Assembly: GCA_905220665.1 (NCBI GenBank)
Contig: CAJNAR010000033.1
Coordinates: 1-64,000 of the forward strand
DNA length: 64,000 nt
Direction of reading: 5' to 3'
Source: Albugo candida
Lineage: Eukaryota > Oomycota > Peronosporomycetes > Albuginales > Albuginaceae
The notes under the pieces are model-generated. The model was not told the origin of the DNA. It saw nothing but the letters and a program-made list of their open reading frames with translations, and searched no databases. Made by a program: the position numbers and the translations under genes. Of the stretch, positions 1 through 10,185 are shown piece after piece. Within the stretch, counting starts at the first letter, position 1, and every line of letters starts with the position of its first letter.

Positions 1-1
1 T

Positions 2-316
2 GGCTATGCTGACGATAAACTTACATTTGCTACAATACACTCGCACACATTAATTTTCATGATTTTATCTGAAACTTATATCGTCGAGGGTGAGAATGGG
101 ATTTGTACTATCGATATCGTTGAAGACACGTCAAGTGAGACAATTACGCTGGGTACGTCAATACTGAGACAGCTTTCCGTAATCATGGATATAAAAGAAG
201 ATCTGATTGCATACCGTTTCGTCGACCCTTTGCATGAAAAAGGTGTCGACTATCCTTTTTATGCGGCCAGATTATCAGAGAAATGGTTGAGACATATTGG
301 GAAGTACGTTGAGTAA
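2..316 (+). CDS. C-terminal part of a pepsin-like (A1) aspartic protease, cut by the left edge
   Basis: The frame is open from base 2 to a TAA at 314-316, about 104 residues, so the 5' part lies outside the window. The order of elements matches the end of the pepsin C-lobe: a strand of the LTFATIHSHTLIF type, then a TYIVEGENGIC segment like the usual 'Y.....G.C' stretch, then LGTSILRQLSVIMDIKEDL, which corresponds to the family's 'LGD.FLR.YY.VFD...' block before the last strand. Neither catalytic Asp motif falls in the visible part, so activity cannot be judged. This fragment has no internal stop, unlike the related remnants downstream. It may be an intact last exon or part of a pseudogene. 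The family assignment rests on motif order read by eye. Confidence 0.55.
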   Translation, partial: GYADDKLTFATIHSHTLIFMILSETYIVEGENGICTIDIVEDTSSETITLGTSILRQLSVIMDIKEDLIAYRFVDPLHEKGVDYPFYAARLSEKWLRHIGKYVE

Positions 317-1056
317 AAAAACGCAAAAGGTTTTCATATCATGTAGTGTTGATCGTAGTGTTTTCTATTCAAGACTGTAGGTCTCAGCGTGCAATCGGAG
401 GAAGCCAATTGGCTAATACCCGCTTTGGTAAGCTTGTAGATGGATGTGACTTCAAATCCAACGCTATTCTATACCCCAACACCGCTATTTCCTTGCCTCC
501 ATGTAGTACATGAGAAATGCAGAAATGGTCAAAGGAGTCATCGTCTAAATGGATGGAAAGGAGTACGCATGAAAAGATGATCACTCGTACGCTTTAGCGC
601 TTATTAATTCCGTCCATGCTATATGACGCTTACTCTACAATGAGATTACTGCGATATAGCGTGGCATTGCCGATGCGAAGAGCTTTCATGCTACTACATT
701 TGACATTATGATATAACTAGACATTTCTGGACTATCTCTGAACCAAAGTCGATCAGAGTCCCAGCATCACATTCATTTTCTTCAGATGACTTCTCGTATG
801 TGCGACTTTTGTTTTCAAGTCAAAGTACGGGTCATACCGCGACTTTAGGTACGGATAAACTTGGTTGTAGTTTTTGCTGCTGAATTCCGTTCTTCCATCA
901 TTACTGAGCATAGACCGCAAGTTCCTTCCTGTTAAAGACGGCACTGCATTCTTGACACACATACACAATTTCAGTTTTGTACAAAGGGCAACGCGGTATT
1001 AACACACACAAGCTCTGTTACGTTCTATACAGCCATGCTATAAAATCATTCACTAG
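317..1056. other. Intergenic, no gene supported
   Basis: No convincing gene. On the minus strand at about 753-1010 two overlapping frames carry a pattern reminiscent of decayed C2H2 zinc fingers (VCQECSAVF in one frame, KTKVAHTRSH in the other), but stops separate them and several ligand positions are missing. Confidence 0.5.
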
Positions 1057-1365
1057 GTAGTCAAGTATCCAATCCGATACAAACACTGTACTGAATCGGA
1101 TAGGCGAGATGACAAAGCACTCGCACCATGGAAAAACGCAACGAAGCTACCGAAAATGACGGTCACAACTCCTATTCCTGAAATGAATGCTACTGAAGTG
1201 GGACGAAAAGTTGGACTTCCTGACGAGCGACTCAAGAAGTCTAAAATCACAGATAGTATGAGGAAGAAGGTCGAGGAACATGTGAAAGAATTCATTCGGC
1301 TACAGATTCAGGTTCCAGACTTTCGTGGGTTGCAAATAGATCATATCGTATTAGTGAAGGAATGA
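1057..1365 (+). CDS. Unrecognised coding-like exon
   Basis: The frame is open from 1057 to the TGA at 1363-1365 and is preceded by AG at 1059-1060, so it could be an internal or last exon. The first in-frame ATG is at 1156, giving 69 residues. The product is basic and helical in character (KVEEHVKEFIRLQ). I do not recognise the family. The codon use looks coding-like and there is no stop for 100 codons, but that is the only support. It may be a remnant. Confidence 0.25.
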   Translation, partial: VVKYPIRYKHCTESDRRDDKALAPWKNATKLPKMTVTTPIPEMNATEVGRKVGLPDERLKKSKITDSMRKKVEEHVKEFIRLQIQVPDFRGLQIDHIVLVKE

Positions 1366-2609
1366 TTAACAAACGTCGTGCGGTGGAGGGGCAGCGGGAT
1401 AGCTGCGTTTGAAGGGACCAAACACGTCAATGGGTGGTGTCGTTTTCCCCATTAGCAGGTGCAGTCATTGCCCATCGGATTTTGCAACTTCGAATAAGCG
1501 CTTAGAGAAGTTAGCTGAACAGCGAATTGCAGAGTTCGACGAATCGTCTTCCTTCTTCTCATTACGGTTCTATAATTGAAAGTAGGATCGCGCGGATTAA
1601 AGACTCAACTCTATCGGGAAGTCTCTTTGTCACTATAGACATCAAGTAGAAGAAGCGCATGACCATTTCACCATCGTTGAACAGTATAGATGTTCTCTAA
1701 CTGCTTTCGTGTTATCATGGACATATAGAAAGAGTGATTATATGATATAATTGTAAAAGTGAGTCGTCAAAAGGATCATTAAATTTAAATTACCCAAGTT
1801 GCCAACTTTCCACCCACATCTGGGAGTGTTGATTGGGATGAGAGCTTTCTGATTGATCGCTTGGAGGGATACGCAACGCCAACTGACAGAAAACTGCCTC
1901 GACGGACAGCCTCATATCTGTTTCTTTTTCGCCTGCAAAGCTATCCAATCAAAACCTTTTCTTGCGTGCAGTCCGCATAGTGGAAACTATCCAAGCGGGA
2001 CGTTTGAACGTTGGGAAAAAAGACAAGCTGATCATATGTCTGTGTGAGCCCGCTCTCCACCTGTTATGTCCCAAGTGCCTGCAAGACAAAGCACATCTCG
2101 CGGACACAATTTATTTTATATGAAGCACTGTCCCTTGTAGGTGTAAACAATCCGCATCTGCATCATCCTTATCCTTTGACCCGTCTGATCAGTCTTGTGC
2201 TAATATACTATCGCACAAACCAATAATTTGGACAATATGAGCCTTTTTTCTATGCCTGATGTATCGAGCAAGGATAGCACTCATATATGATACGATGCTT
2301 CAACTACGTACAAGTCTGAAAATCATCCTTTCTTCTAATGCTTCTTATCCGCTTCTTCATTGATGGATTGGCATGAGAGTCAGCGGTTACTATTTCTGGA
2401 CATTCTCAGTCTACTCATGCATCAGATACAGAAGCATCCAAAGCTACCCACAGCCGAGTTTTGCAAAACTTCATCGGACATCCTACTATTTTCGATGTGA
2501 TAAATGACCATGAATCGATCGTTAAACTACGCACTTTCTCCCGCCATCTGAGAGCTGAAGCCGAGCTGGTAGATGGCATATCCAGCTTTCGTGCAAATTA
2601 AGTGCAATA
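1366..2609. other. Intergenic, nothing recognised
   Basis: Several 60-70 codon frames occur at 1853-2226 but none has recognisable motifs or a plausible neighbour. A frame at 2434-2607 runs without a stop for 57 codons just upstream of the protease remnant and may belong to it. Confidence 0.5.
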
Positions 2610-2882
2610 TTGTATCTGTTGACCGTCGCCCTCCTGAAGTCCCATGCCGTCATCTAAGCTTTTGTATTTTCGAAGGAAAATTACTTTGGGAAGATAAAGA
2701 ACAACAAATGCTTTTTTGCCGTTCTACCGAGTGGCAATTGTAATTGGTTCATTGGCGCTGCGCTTGTCAAGACTCACCATATCGAGTTCGGATACAACGT
2801 CGATGGCAAGTACACGTTTGGCATCATTAAACCTACTCAAACCTCAGGATCAAACGGTCCGATAAATGATCAAAATAAATAA
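2610..2882 (+). pseudogene. Pepsin-like aspartic protease remnant, C-lobe end
   Basis: Two adjacent frames together read like the end of an A1 protease. The first (about 2630-2740) gives HLSFCIFEGKLLWEDKEQQM, the 'L.F.F.G......Y.L' region. After a run of six T at 2712-2717 the frame must shift. The second frame, from 2712 to the TAA at 2880-2882, gives NWFIGAALVKTHHIEFGYNV, matching the final 'W.LG...L...Y.VFD' block. An AATAAATAAA stretch overlaps the stop and could have served as a poly(A) signal. The frame break at the homopolymer suggests decay. The block resembles the remnant at 29.4 kb (IGALFFKTHRTVF), so the two are probably paralogues. Confidence 0.5.
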
Positions 2883-5800
2883 ATGAGATTTTGTTTTTTC
2901 TTTTGCTGACAAGGATTTTACCTTGACATTCAAAGTATCATATATTATTGTGTGCTGCCGCTGTATAGCCGAGGAATAGAAATCTATATTGTGCACGCTA
3001 ATCTGATGCTGCACTGCAGAATGATTGTATTACTTTGCAGCCAATTTACTAATCTTTGTGTCACCCATCGCCGTGATCCACCCACCACCACCGCCTTCCC
3101 ACCAACCCCACACACACCCACACCCATCTTCCCGTATTACTTTGCAGCCAATTTACTAATCTTTGTATCATCCATCGCCGTGTACATTCAGTAGATATGA
3201 TACATTTTTTACCGTAAATGGGTCATTTGACCATTCTTCTCATACCAGACAATCGGAGCGCCGGAAAGAGTGTGATCCTTTTGTGTATTTGATTAATAGG
3301 ACGTGACAGTCTTCAATTATTTCTACACACGTTCTATACTAGTACGCTTTTCAGATACCTTGTCGTGGCCGCATTTGTTTCCAAAGAGGTTTGACGCCCT
3401 CCAAAGACGGTGGACAATTACTGGTCTAGTTGCGGAGGCAAAGCGAGTGCAGCATCATTTGTTAATAGCCAAATGAAAGCAGCTTGATACCGGTGAACTT
3501 CAAAATAACTTGCAGAAGATGAAGTGCACAGCATTGAACCGCACAAGGCTTGGGATTAGGATTGAAAATGAAATCAGACATTAGTGAGAAGCTGGACGTT
3601 GACATGGCTGCAATTTTGGTGTCTATTCGGTGGAGCTTGATCGAAATACGCGTCGGTTTTAAGTGCATACCAGGACCTACTGCAAGCTGGAAGCTATCCA
3701 GTAAAAGATAACTTCAGACAGCGGTATCAGAATATCAAGATCAATCTCCAACAACCAGAGATTCTTGTTGGATGCAAATACACTGAGATATATGACCATA
3801 TGAGAACCAAATCAGCATCATCAAGCATACATAAATGGTCACGCACTTGGGTTGGCAAATATTTGCGTGGTATACAATATGGCATTTACTGCTACATAAT
3901 GGGAAATAGGGCGCAATTTGTTTTTATTAGAAAACCTGTACAAGAGTAACTCTTCGTACAATCATGCAAATAGATTCTGGCTGTTTTACACGTTGCTCGC
4001 TTATGTCTTTTTTCATAAACGAAGCGAAGTAAGATAGAAAAGGAACATTCATGGCACAGAGAGCCACATTCCGCAAGTGATTTTTTCATATATCAAGTAC
4101 ACAATTGTGATAAGTATGCCATGAAAGCGTAAAGATTGTTTTCACTTTTGAAATAAGAGAACGCTTCCATTATGTAAATATAGTCAACCAACTGATATCG
4201 CAGAAAAAATCAAATGTCGACTGCGATATTAGTGTGTGTTTCTTGGTTGTGATTATGGTTCCGAGAACATCGCCGAATGCGGAGGGAAAAAAGCGCGTGC
4301 CGAGTCGTCAAAGCGAGAGCGGTGTTGTTTCCGTCTCTTAAGTTTGTCTTCAATGCTACTTAGGGTATCAGCAAAACATCCCATGAGCTCGCTTAGGTTG
4401 TGCCTTCGCCTACTGATGTATTTTAGATTACAAAATCGGGAACGAATGACAAGAATGATAGCTTGATTTATGGATTCATCACTGATACTTTATCGTACCA
4501 GTAGTAACACAACCGATGCAAAAAGACTGATCAACTGCGCCTTACAATTACTCGGACCTTTTCGACCGTGACGAAATCAGAAGTATTCATAAAGACGTTT
4601 ACTTATGATGGCCCCTTATTCTCGAAGTATAACGAATACTCAAACGAAAAGAACGATCTATTTCATGAAAATCAACTCCTGCAGTTCCCAAAATATCGCC
4701 CCGATCAAGCATGCATCATTTACTGCATCAACTGGTCACTCTAATATTGCTTTTCCTACGAAGGAAAAAACAATTTGAACAATTTTTTAATGAATATACG
4801 GCTAACCTATCAAGTTGACTTTTGAACGTCAGCATTCTCCGGCAGTTTGATCTTCCTCTCCCTCCTAGAGTGTCTCTTTTACCGACTCGTTCGTTTCTCT
4901 TCCAAGAAGTTAAAGCGACCTCGCAGTTTGCAAAACAACTCAGGCATAAAATCTTCAAGAACGCCTTGTACATGTCCGAGATCAAGTGAGTGGAACAATG
5001 CACTAGGATTAAATCGAAATGAAAAAAAGGGCCATGACTGCTCTTTTTTATTGATCCATCCTTCTTTACACTACGTGGATCGGAGTTGTCGATGTTTTGG
5101 TAGCGACATGTCAGATACGAGCTTACAACTGGATTGCATGCTCAGAAAGTTTTCGGAACCATGATCTTGATGAAGAAGCACATTTGTAGAAGCCAACATT
5201 CTCATATCAAAAATCAAGCATACTACAACAGACGTAGCGTTGATTTGACATCTGAATTAAGAACTAATGGATCAGAATTGGAACTTCACTCTCTGTATAC
5301 AAATAAACAATGATAGCAATGCATAGTTGCCAGCTAATAGGTATGAAAATTGTAAAGGTCAACGAGATAGTAGCTCGTTTGCATGGATCCATCAAAGCCG
5401 TGTGTCCCCACCCATACGATGAAATCAATTACTAAGAAAAAATAATTCGGATTTCACATCACGAAGCAGAAAAGCGAAGATGAAAAGCTCGAATTTATCT
5501 TTGCGATATGATTTGGTGCACTTATAAGCAATAACGAGGAGTCAACATAAGACAGATCGAATTTATTGCCATTACTATTGCAACCTGACACCAGGTGAGG
5601 ATTCCAACCGCAGAAACGAAATAGGGGATTAGAATGATTCCGTTGTTTCGTATCACAGCACCAGTTTGTATTCCCGTACTAATTCGCATGGTATTTTACG
5701 AAGACAATGTAGACCGCTTAACGCAAGGTAATCGTCTTGACATAGTAACGTTTTGACTCATTTTGCGCCTTCACTTTGCAAGCTAACAAAAAGATAGAAG

Positions 5801-5929
5801 TCATTTTGTTTCTAAAATGGTGAGCATTCACCTGTTCGATATTGTAGCTCGCTTCGTGATGAATCACAGTCACACAAGACCGATAGCTACATGGATTAGC
5901 TTCTTTCAAGTGACAGTAAGGTGACGACA
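2883..5929. other. Long intergenic stretch with one direct repeat and a possible lone exon
   Basis: No gene can be supported over these 3 kb. At about 4,835-4,988 a plus-strand frame (contains EVKATSQFAKQLRHKIFKNA) is bounded by AG on the left and GTGAGT on the right and reads like a lone exon, but I do not recognise it and find no partner exon. The direct repeat at 3027-3182 is listed separately. Confidence 0.5.
3027..3182. repeat. Two 49-bp direct repeats, 107 bp apart
   Basis: Copies at 3027-3075 and 3134-3182 differ at only two positions that I can see (in the TTTGTGTCACCC / TTTGTATCATCC part). The spacer is a C- and A-rich stretch of CCACC and ACACCC units. The arrangement suggests a local tandem duplication. 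No coding role is evident. Confidence 0.85.
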
Positions 5930-6417
5930 GATAGCAACGCCTCTAAAGATACCGAAACAAAGAAAGACGACGCTGCTTTCTCTTACTGTACACGTATTGC
6001 TTCTATCGGAAGTATGATAGCTGTGAAACCTTCTCCTCTGTGAAGTCTTTCAAATTGGGTGGGAAATATACGAGTTTAAAATTGACTTGAATCATTGGAC
6101 AACTCTGGCTTATACCTTTGTTTCGAATAGCTCGCTCATGACGCAATGAAAAGCAGTGTGAAGTGTGATAGCAGAAGAACTGCTGTCATGTCCAGGATTT
6201 GGTGAGCGCCACTGTGTTAGGAAAAGGAGGAGTGACCTCAGTGATACTTTGTGAAAAACGAGTCAATAGACTATCGTTCTACGTCTTCACCTGGCCCAGT
6301 ATCATTTTTGCGCGTCGAGAATCAACAAACGCGGAGGGAACGCTTTGTATCTTTGTACATTTTGATCCAAAAGCGGACAAGAAGAAGGTCTGTTTAGAAG
6401 GTTGGTTGCGTGTGTAA
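5930..6417 (+). pseudogene. Pepsin-like aspartic protease remnant, interlobe region
   Basis: The clear part is the frame ending at the TAA 6415-6417. RLSFYVFTWPSIIFARR followed by GTLCIFVHFDPKADKKKV and a Trp three residues from the stop follows the A1 pattern 'FSFYL.....G.L.FGG.D..KY.G....V' at the start of the C-lobe. Upstream at about 5,930-6,050 a frame with SNASKDTETKK and DDAAFSYC could be the N-lobe loop, in a different frame. No intact catalytic motif is visible. Stops separate the pieces, so this is a decayed copy or a set of exons I cannot join. It lies just before the 3' end of the opposite-strand gene at 6,485-7,300. Confidence 0.4.
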
Positions 6418-6484
6418 AGAGACTAATACAAGGCAAAGACATGATTTTTATGGAAATTTGTTTCATTTGCAAAGATTCGACACC

Positions 6485-7300
6485 TCACTTCTCAAATCTA
6501 CTTGTACGATTCCCAGATGTGAAACCATCACAGGCAACGATGGAATGAATCTTGTCCATTTCAAGACAACGTTTTGTTTCGTCATCGTACGTGATGTATG
6601 GACCCTTCGATTCAGCAATACAATTCTCAAGAGACGGAGCGTATGTCATGTTGAATGGAAATCCGTCCTTATAAATGAACGCCACATTCCGGAACAGGTT
6701 CCCTTTATTCTCGCAAGTGGGTGTTGCCAATTTGTTAGTCTGCTCACACTGTGTTTCAGTGCTACATCCATTTATTGTGGTAAAACCAGGATCAATTTTC
6801 GGAAATTCTTCTCCGTAAATACTGCTTCCTGCTCCAGTAGTAAACTCTGCTTTGCCAGTGTCCACGTTAAAGAATTCGCACTTGACTTTTTCACCTAGGC
6901 TTGTTTCAATGATGTTGTATGCATTGGCACCTAACACCTCCATTGAAAGGACGTTGTCGCACATGCAGACGTTGTCTGCAAGTATCGTAAGCATACTTTC
7001 CGGGTTCGCGATTCTGACCGAGGTATGAGGATAGCGAGTGACATGTTTCGGCGTAGTGCGAACTAGCCAAAGGATGCCAAAATGATATGGAAATATAGGT
7101 TCGACATTGCGACGGTTGTTGTTGATGATCTCGAGAGAATCTTGAAGAGCGAGGTAACATTGTCTGGGTACTGTGCGTGTTGGTTGAGCAAAAAAAAAGG
7201 TCTGGAAATTTGACGTTGTCAGCATAGAAATTGAATTCGTGGGTTACAAATATATGAAATGCAGAGTAAAGTGAATACATACCCAAATGGTATAGAGCAT
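6485..7300 (-). CDS. Spliced, secreted cysteine-rich protein (effector candidate)
   Basis: Proposed model: exon 1 is 7283-7300, the intron 7202-7282 (81 bp, GTATGT...CCAG), and exon 2 6485-7201, giving 244 residues. Joining the exons in phase produces a hydrophobic N-terminus, MLYTIWTFFFAQ, that works as a short signal peptide. Without splicing the exon-1 frame stops. The mature part has ten cysteines (among them VCMC, GCSTETQC, TCENK, RCLEM), enough for five disulphides, and two N-glycosylation sequons (NMT, NRT). No domain of known function was recognised. A long frame on the opposite strand (6,410-6,898) is its shadow. The signal peptide, paired cysteines and repeat-rich surroundings fit a host-interaction protein, but that role is inferred. 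The exact start is the least certain part. Confidence 0.6.
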
Positions 7301-7429
7301 GCTCACCTAAATATTGCTGGAATCTAGTTCAATCAAGTGATTACTTTGTCAAGAGTTTCAATACACTGTTTAACTGGTTCTTTAACTACCTTCCTTATCC
7401 TATCATGAGCCCCTGACCGTGAGAATATC

Positions 7430-7590
7430 ACTTAAGGCTGACTTCAGACCTAGGGAAGCAGATATTTTCCAGGCTTATTGCTTGGGTGGGCTCAAACCGC
7501 TGCCCACACTGCTTGGGATCGAACTAACGACCTCCGGTCGGTGGTCCATGCGCTCAAGTGCCTCACCGACTGAGCTGGGTACGACTTCTC
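7430..7590 (-). repeat. tRNA-derived SINE (head region)
   Basis: Read on the minus strand, the segment begins with a tRNA-like sequence. An A-box AGCTCAGTCGG lies at about 7566-7576 and a B-box GTTCGATCC at about 7516-7524, about 50 bp apart, with a tRNA-like acceptor/D-arm stretch before them. After the B-box the sequence does not close a normal acceptor stem and continues into unrelated sequence, as in tRNA-derived SINEs. It abuts the 5' end of the LINE in head-to-head orientation. The right flank contains an inverted repeat (TTGCCGG...CCGGCAA, about 7593-7619). The 3' end of the SINE is not sharply defined. Confidence 0.6.
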
Positions 7591-7675
7591 AATTTGCCGG
7601 CTACTAAGTAACCCGGCAAGCTAGTACAAAACAACTCGAAAAGCTACTTTTTTCAACTCTGTCGTCTCGAAAACA

Positions 7676-10185
7676 ATGGTTCAAGTCGACATATCGACAC
7701 AACCAAGGGTGCTAGCGTCCACTTGTAGTGACGTGGCAACCCTCATGAGTCACCCTGTTTTGGCGGATTGCATGATTGTTGATGAGTCATCACCCCTATG
7801 TGATGACGTGGAAAGTACCCTCACCCCCAGTGTGACGGTACAGGGTAATACCGGTACTACCGGTGTAGGATGTGGTACCGGTGGTACAAGCGGTACTGTC
7901 GTTGCCTCGTCACAGAGTGACCCAAAGGCAACTGCAACTGCAAGTGTGGACGACACCAAAGGTCCCACTTTGGCAGAAATAATCAAGTCGCAGGATTCAT
8001 TACGTAAGGACCAGGCTAGAGCTCGGGCGGAATTTCGCGTGGAGCTCCCAAAGCCAAAAGCCTCGGATATCGAGGCTATACTGCAGCTATATGCTAATGG
8101 GGAGCACCCGGATTGGTCTGTTTTGTCTGCGAAATTGGAAGCAGCAAGACCTTTCCAAATCCGGAAAGCAACCTTCCCGATGGTCTTGGAGAAGGGCCAG
8201 TCCTTGACCCGTACCCCAAATGGGAAAATCCTAACATCCCTAATGCGAGACCACGGTAATCCGGTTTTTGAAAGCCTACTGGAGAGCCGGTCAATTGCTC
8301 AGGTGTCGAAAATGCCTGAGGGCAACATTAGGGTGATGGTCACCACGGCGGATGCCTGCCAGCAGTTGGAGTGTCAGCCGGTGACTATCCTTGGGGAAAA
8401 GTACTTTTTTCGGGAGTTTGATACTCTTGAAACAAAGTACTACCTCGATGTGTTCGGTGTGGGCGTGGAGGAGGAACGGAACAACATTCTCCGTGCTCTT
8501 CACCAACTCGGGTGTCAAGTGGTGTATGACACCTTTCGCGAGACGATTCCCACCAGGGAAGTGGTGATGTCGACTTGGCGAGTTTACTTTGGCTGTTTGA
8601 CGTGTCCCCAACAACTGGTTAGAGTTGGTAAAGTGATTGAACAAATCGCTTACGACAACCAGCTTTACCCAGTACGGGGTAAGAATGCTCCTATTCCAAC
8701 GGAACGACCACGTTTTGGTCAACGTGGTCCTTACTGCTTGGATTTGGGTGCTGCATTATCCACGGGAGCGCGACAACAGCCAAACGAAAACAAACAGAAG
8801 CACAACAACAAAAAACAAACACAAATCACACTCAACCTCAGAATCAAAAATAAGCTCAACGACAACATGAAAAACAAAAACAAACAACCACGCCAAAGAC
8901 AGTCGCGGTGGTCCCTAAAAAGGTGGAGAAGCCAGTTCAAATTCAGGAATTGGAGACGAGGCGACCGGAGCGAAAACATTCCGACCAAATTTCGTTGGAG
9001 CTCAACAGTCCTCCCTCAATCTCACCACCAGGGTCACCAGACTTATCTCAGCCTACTCCCCCAATCCTCCAATTGAAAAGTCAATCATCTTCCCATCCAC
9101 GGGTGGAGAAGGATGGTGACACATACATGCAGTTGGCATGGACACGGGGAAAGCGTAATCGGACTGAGCCGTTCGACCAAATGGTTTCCAATGCACCACC
9201 TCGGGCGCTCCCGACGTTGGCGACAAGCAATTACTTTGCTGTGCTCGCAACCATGGAGGTGGAAGTCGAAGAAGTCCAAGCGGTTGCCAATCCGGAGCAT
9301 GGCAACCGCATTCAAATTATTTCCGCGAAAGCACGGATTCCAAAAGAGATAGCCACTTCGAAAGAGGCGGCCCACTTTTAGAAGAAGCGTCATACAACGG
9401 TGGAAAAAGCAGAGCGCCCAACTCGAATTGGTCAAATCGGAGAGCTCATGGAAATGGATTCCAGAACTGCACTCCACCAGCTTCGACCGGACAAGCTGGT
9501 TCAAGCCGATGCGTGCATCCCTCATGTGCGTCGGCTGGTACAATTTTGTACTAACCCGGACCAAATCATCCGGGCAGCATTAGATCATCCCATCACTATG
9601 CATGGGGTGCTTATTTCATGCATGGAGTCGAATGATCCTGCGTTGGACGAAGTAGCACATCTACTTCTAATCAATCGCGTTTTTGCAGCGCACAATCTCG
9701 GCGAAGATGTCACGTTTACGACGCGATGGAATCGCCACGTTGGTGGAAAAGTTCCCTTAAAGAGAGCTGTATTGTTCGAGAAAGTGATGCCGTGGTGGAA
9801 GTCAGTGCCGGACACTGTTCACGGTTTGACTCGGGCGACCAAAGCTCTCGCATTATTGGAATTGTTATTTATGTCTACTGCCCCGATATTTTACACAAAC
9901 GATCACTGGATCCACTATCTCACCGATAGACCAGTGACCTGGATTCCGTGTCACCATTGTCGTTTACTCCCCATCAATGTGCTCATCTTGTTGTTACGCT
10001 CCGATGTGGGCATAAAGTGTTGGTCTCAATGGTTTGGTGGTAAATGGCAAGGACTTCTCTGTGGCGATATTGGCGAGCTCTCAGTCAATCTCAGCTTTTT
10101 CCCTGAAGAGAAAGCAACACTTCATCTCTCAAAAGAAGATGGTGAAATGAGTCTGATTGCCGGTCCACTTCAGCGTGAATGCTAA
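7676..10185 (+). pseudogene. LINE ORF1-like protein, frame-disrupted
   Basis: The first frame starts at ATG 7676 and is well conserved to about 8750 (roughly 360 residues), with a central block typical of LINE ORF1 proteins that precede an endonuclease/RT ORF (CQPVTILGEKYFFREFDTL, then NNILRALHQLGCQVVYDT). An Asn/Lys/Gln-rich low-complexity stretch follows (8760-8900), in which the frame changes. Coding continues in the next frame (8908-9381), crosses one stop at 9379-9381, and runs on to the TAA at 10183-10185. The protein probably binds element RNA. The C-terminal part has no recognised domain. It overlaps the start of ORF2 by about 30 bp. Confidence 0.7.

Noticed and set aside
753..968. 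An RXLR effector (RNLR in a minus-strand frame)
   Set aside because: No signal peptide in frame, no downstream acidic motif, and the frame is probably a decayed zinc-finger remnant or noise. RxLR by itself occurs by chance.
6410..6898. 162-codon plus-strand ORF
   Set aside because: It is antisense to the spliced secreted-protein gene, whose cysteine pattern and signal peptide make the minus strand the coding one.
7480..7590. A functional tRNA gene on the minus strand
   Set aside because: The A- and B-boxes are present, but the 3' side does not pair with the 5' side to close an acceptor stem and the sequence runs on, so a SINE is more likely.
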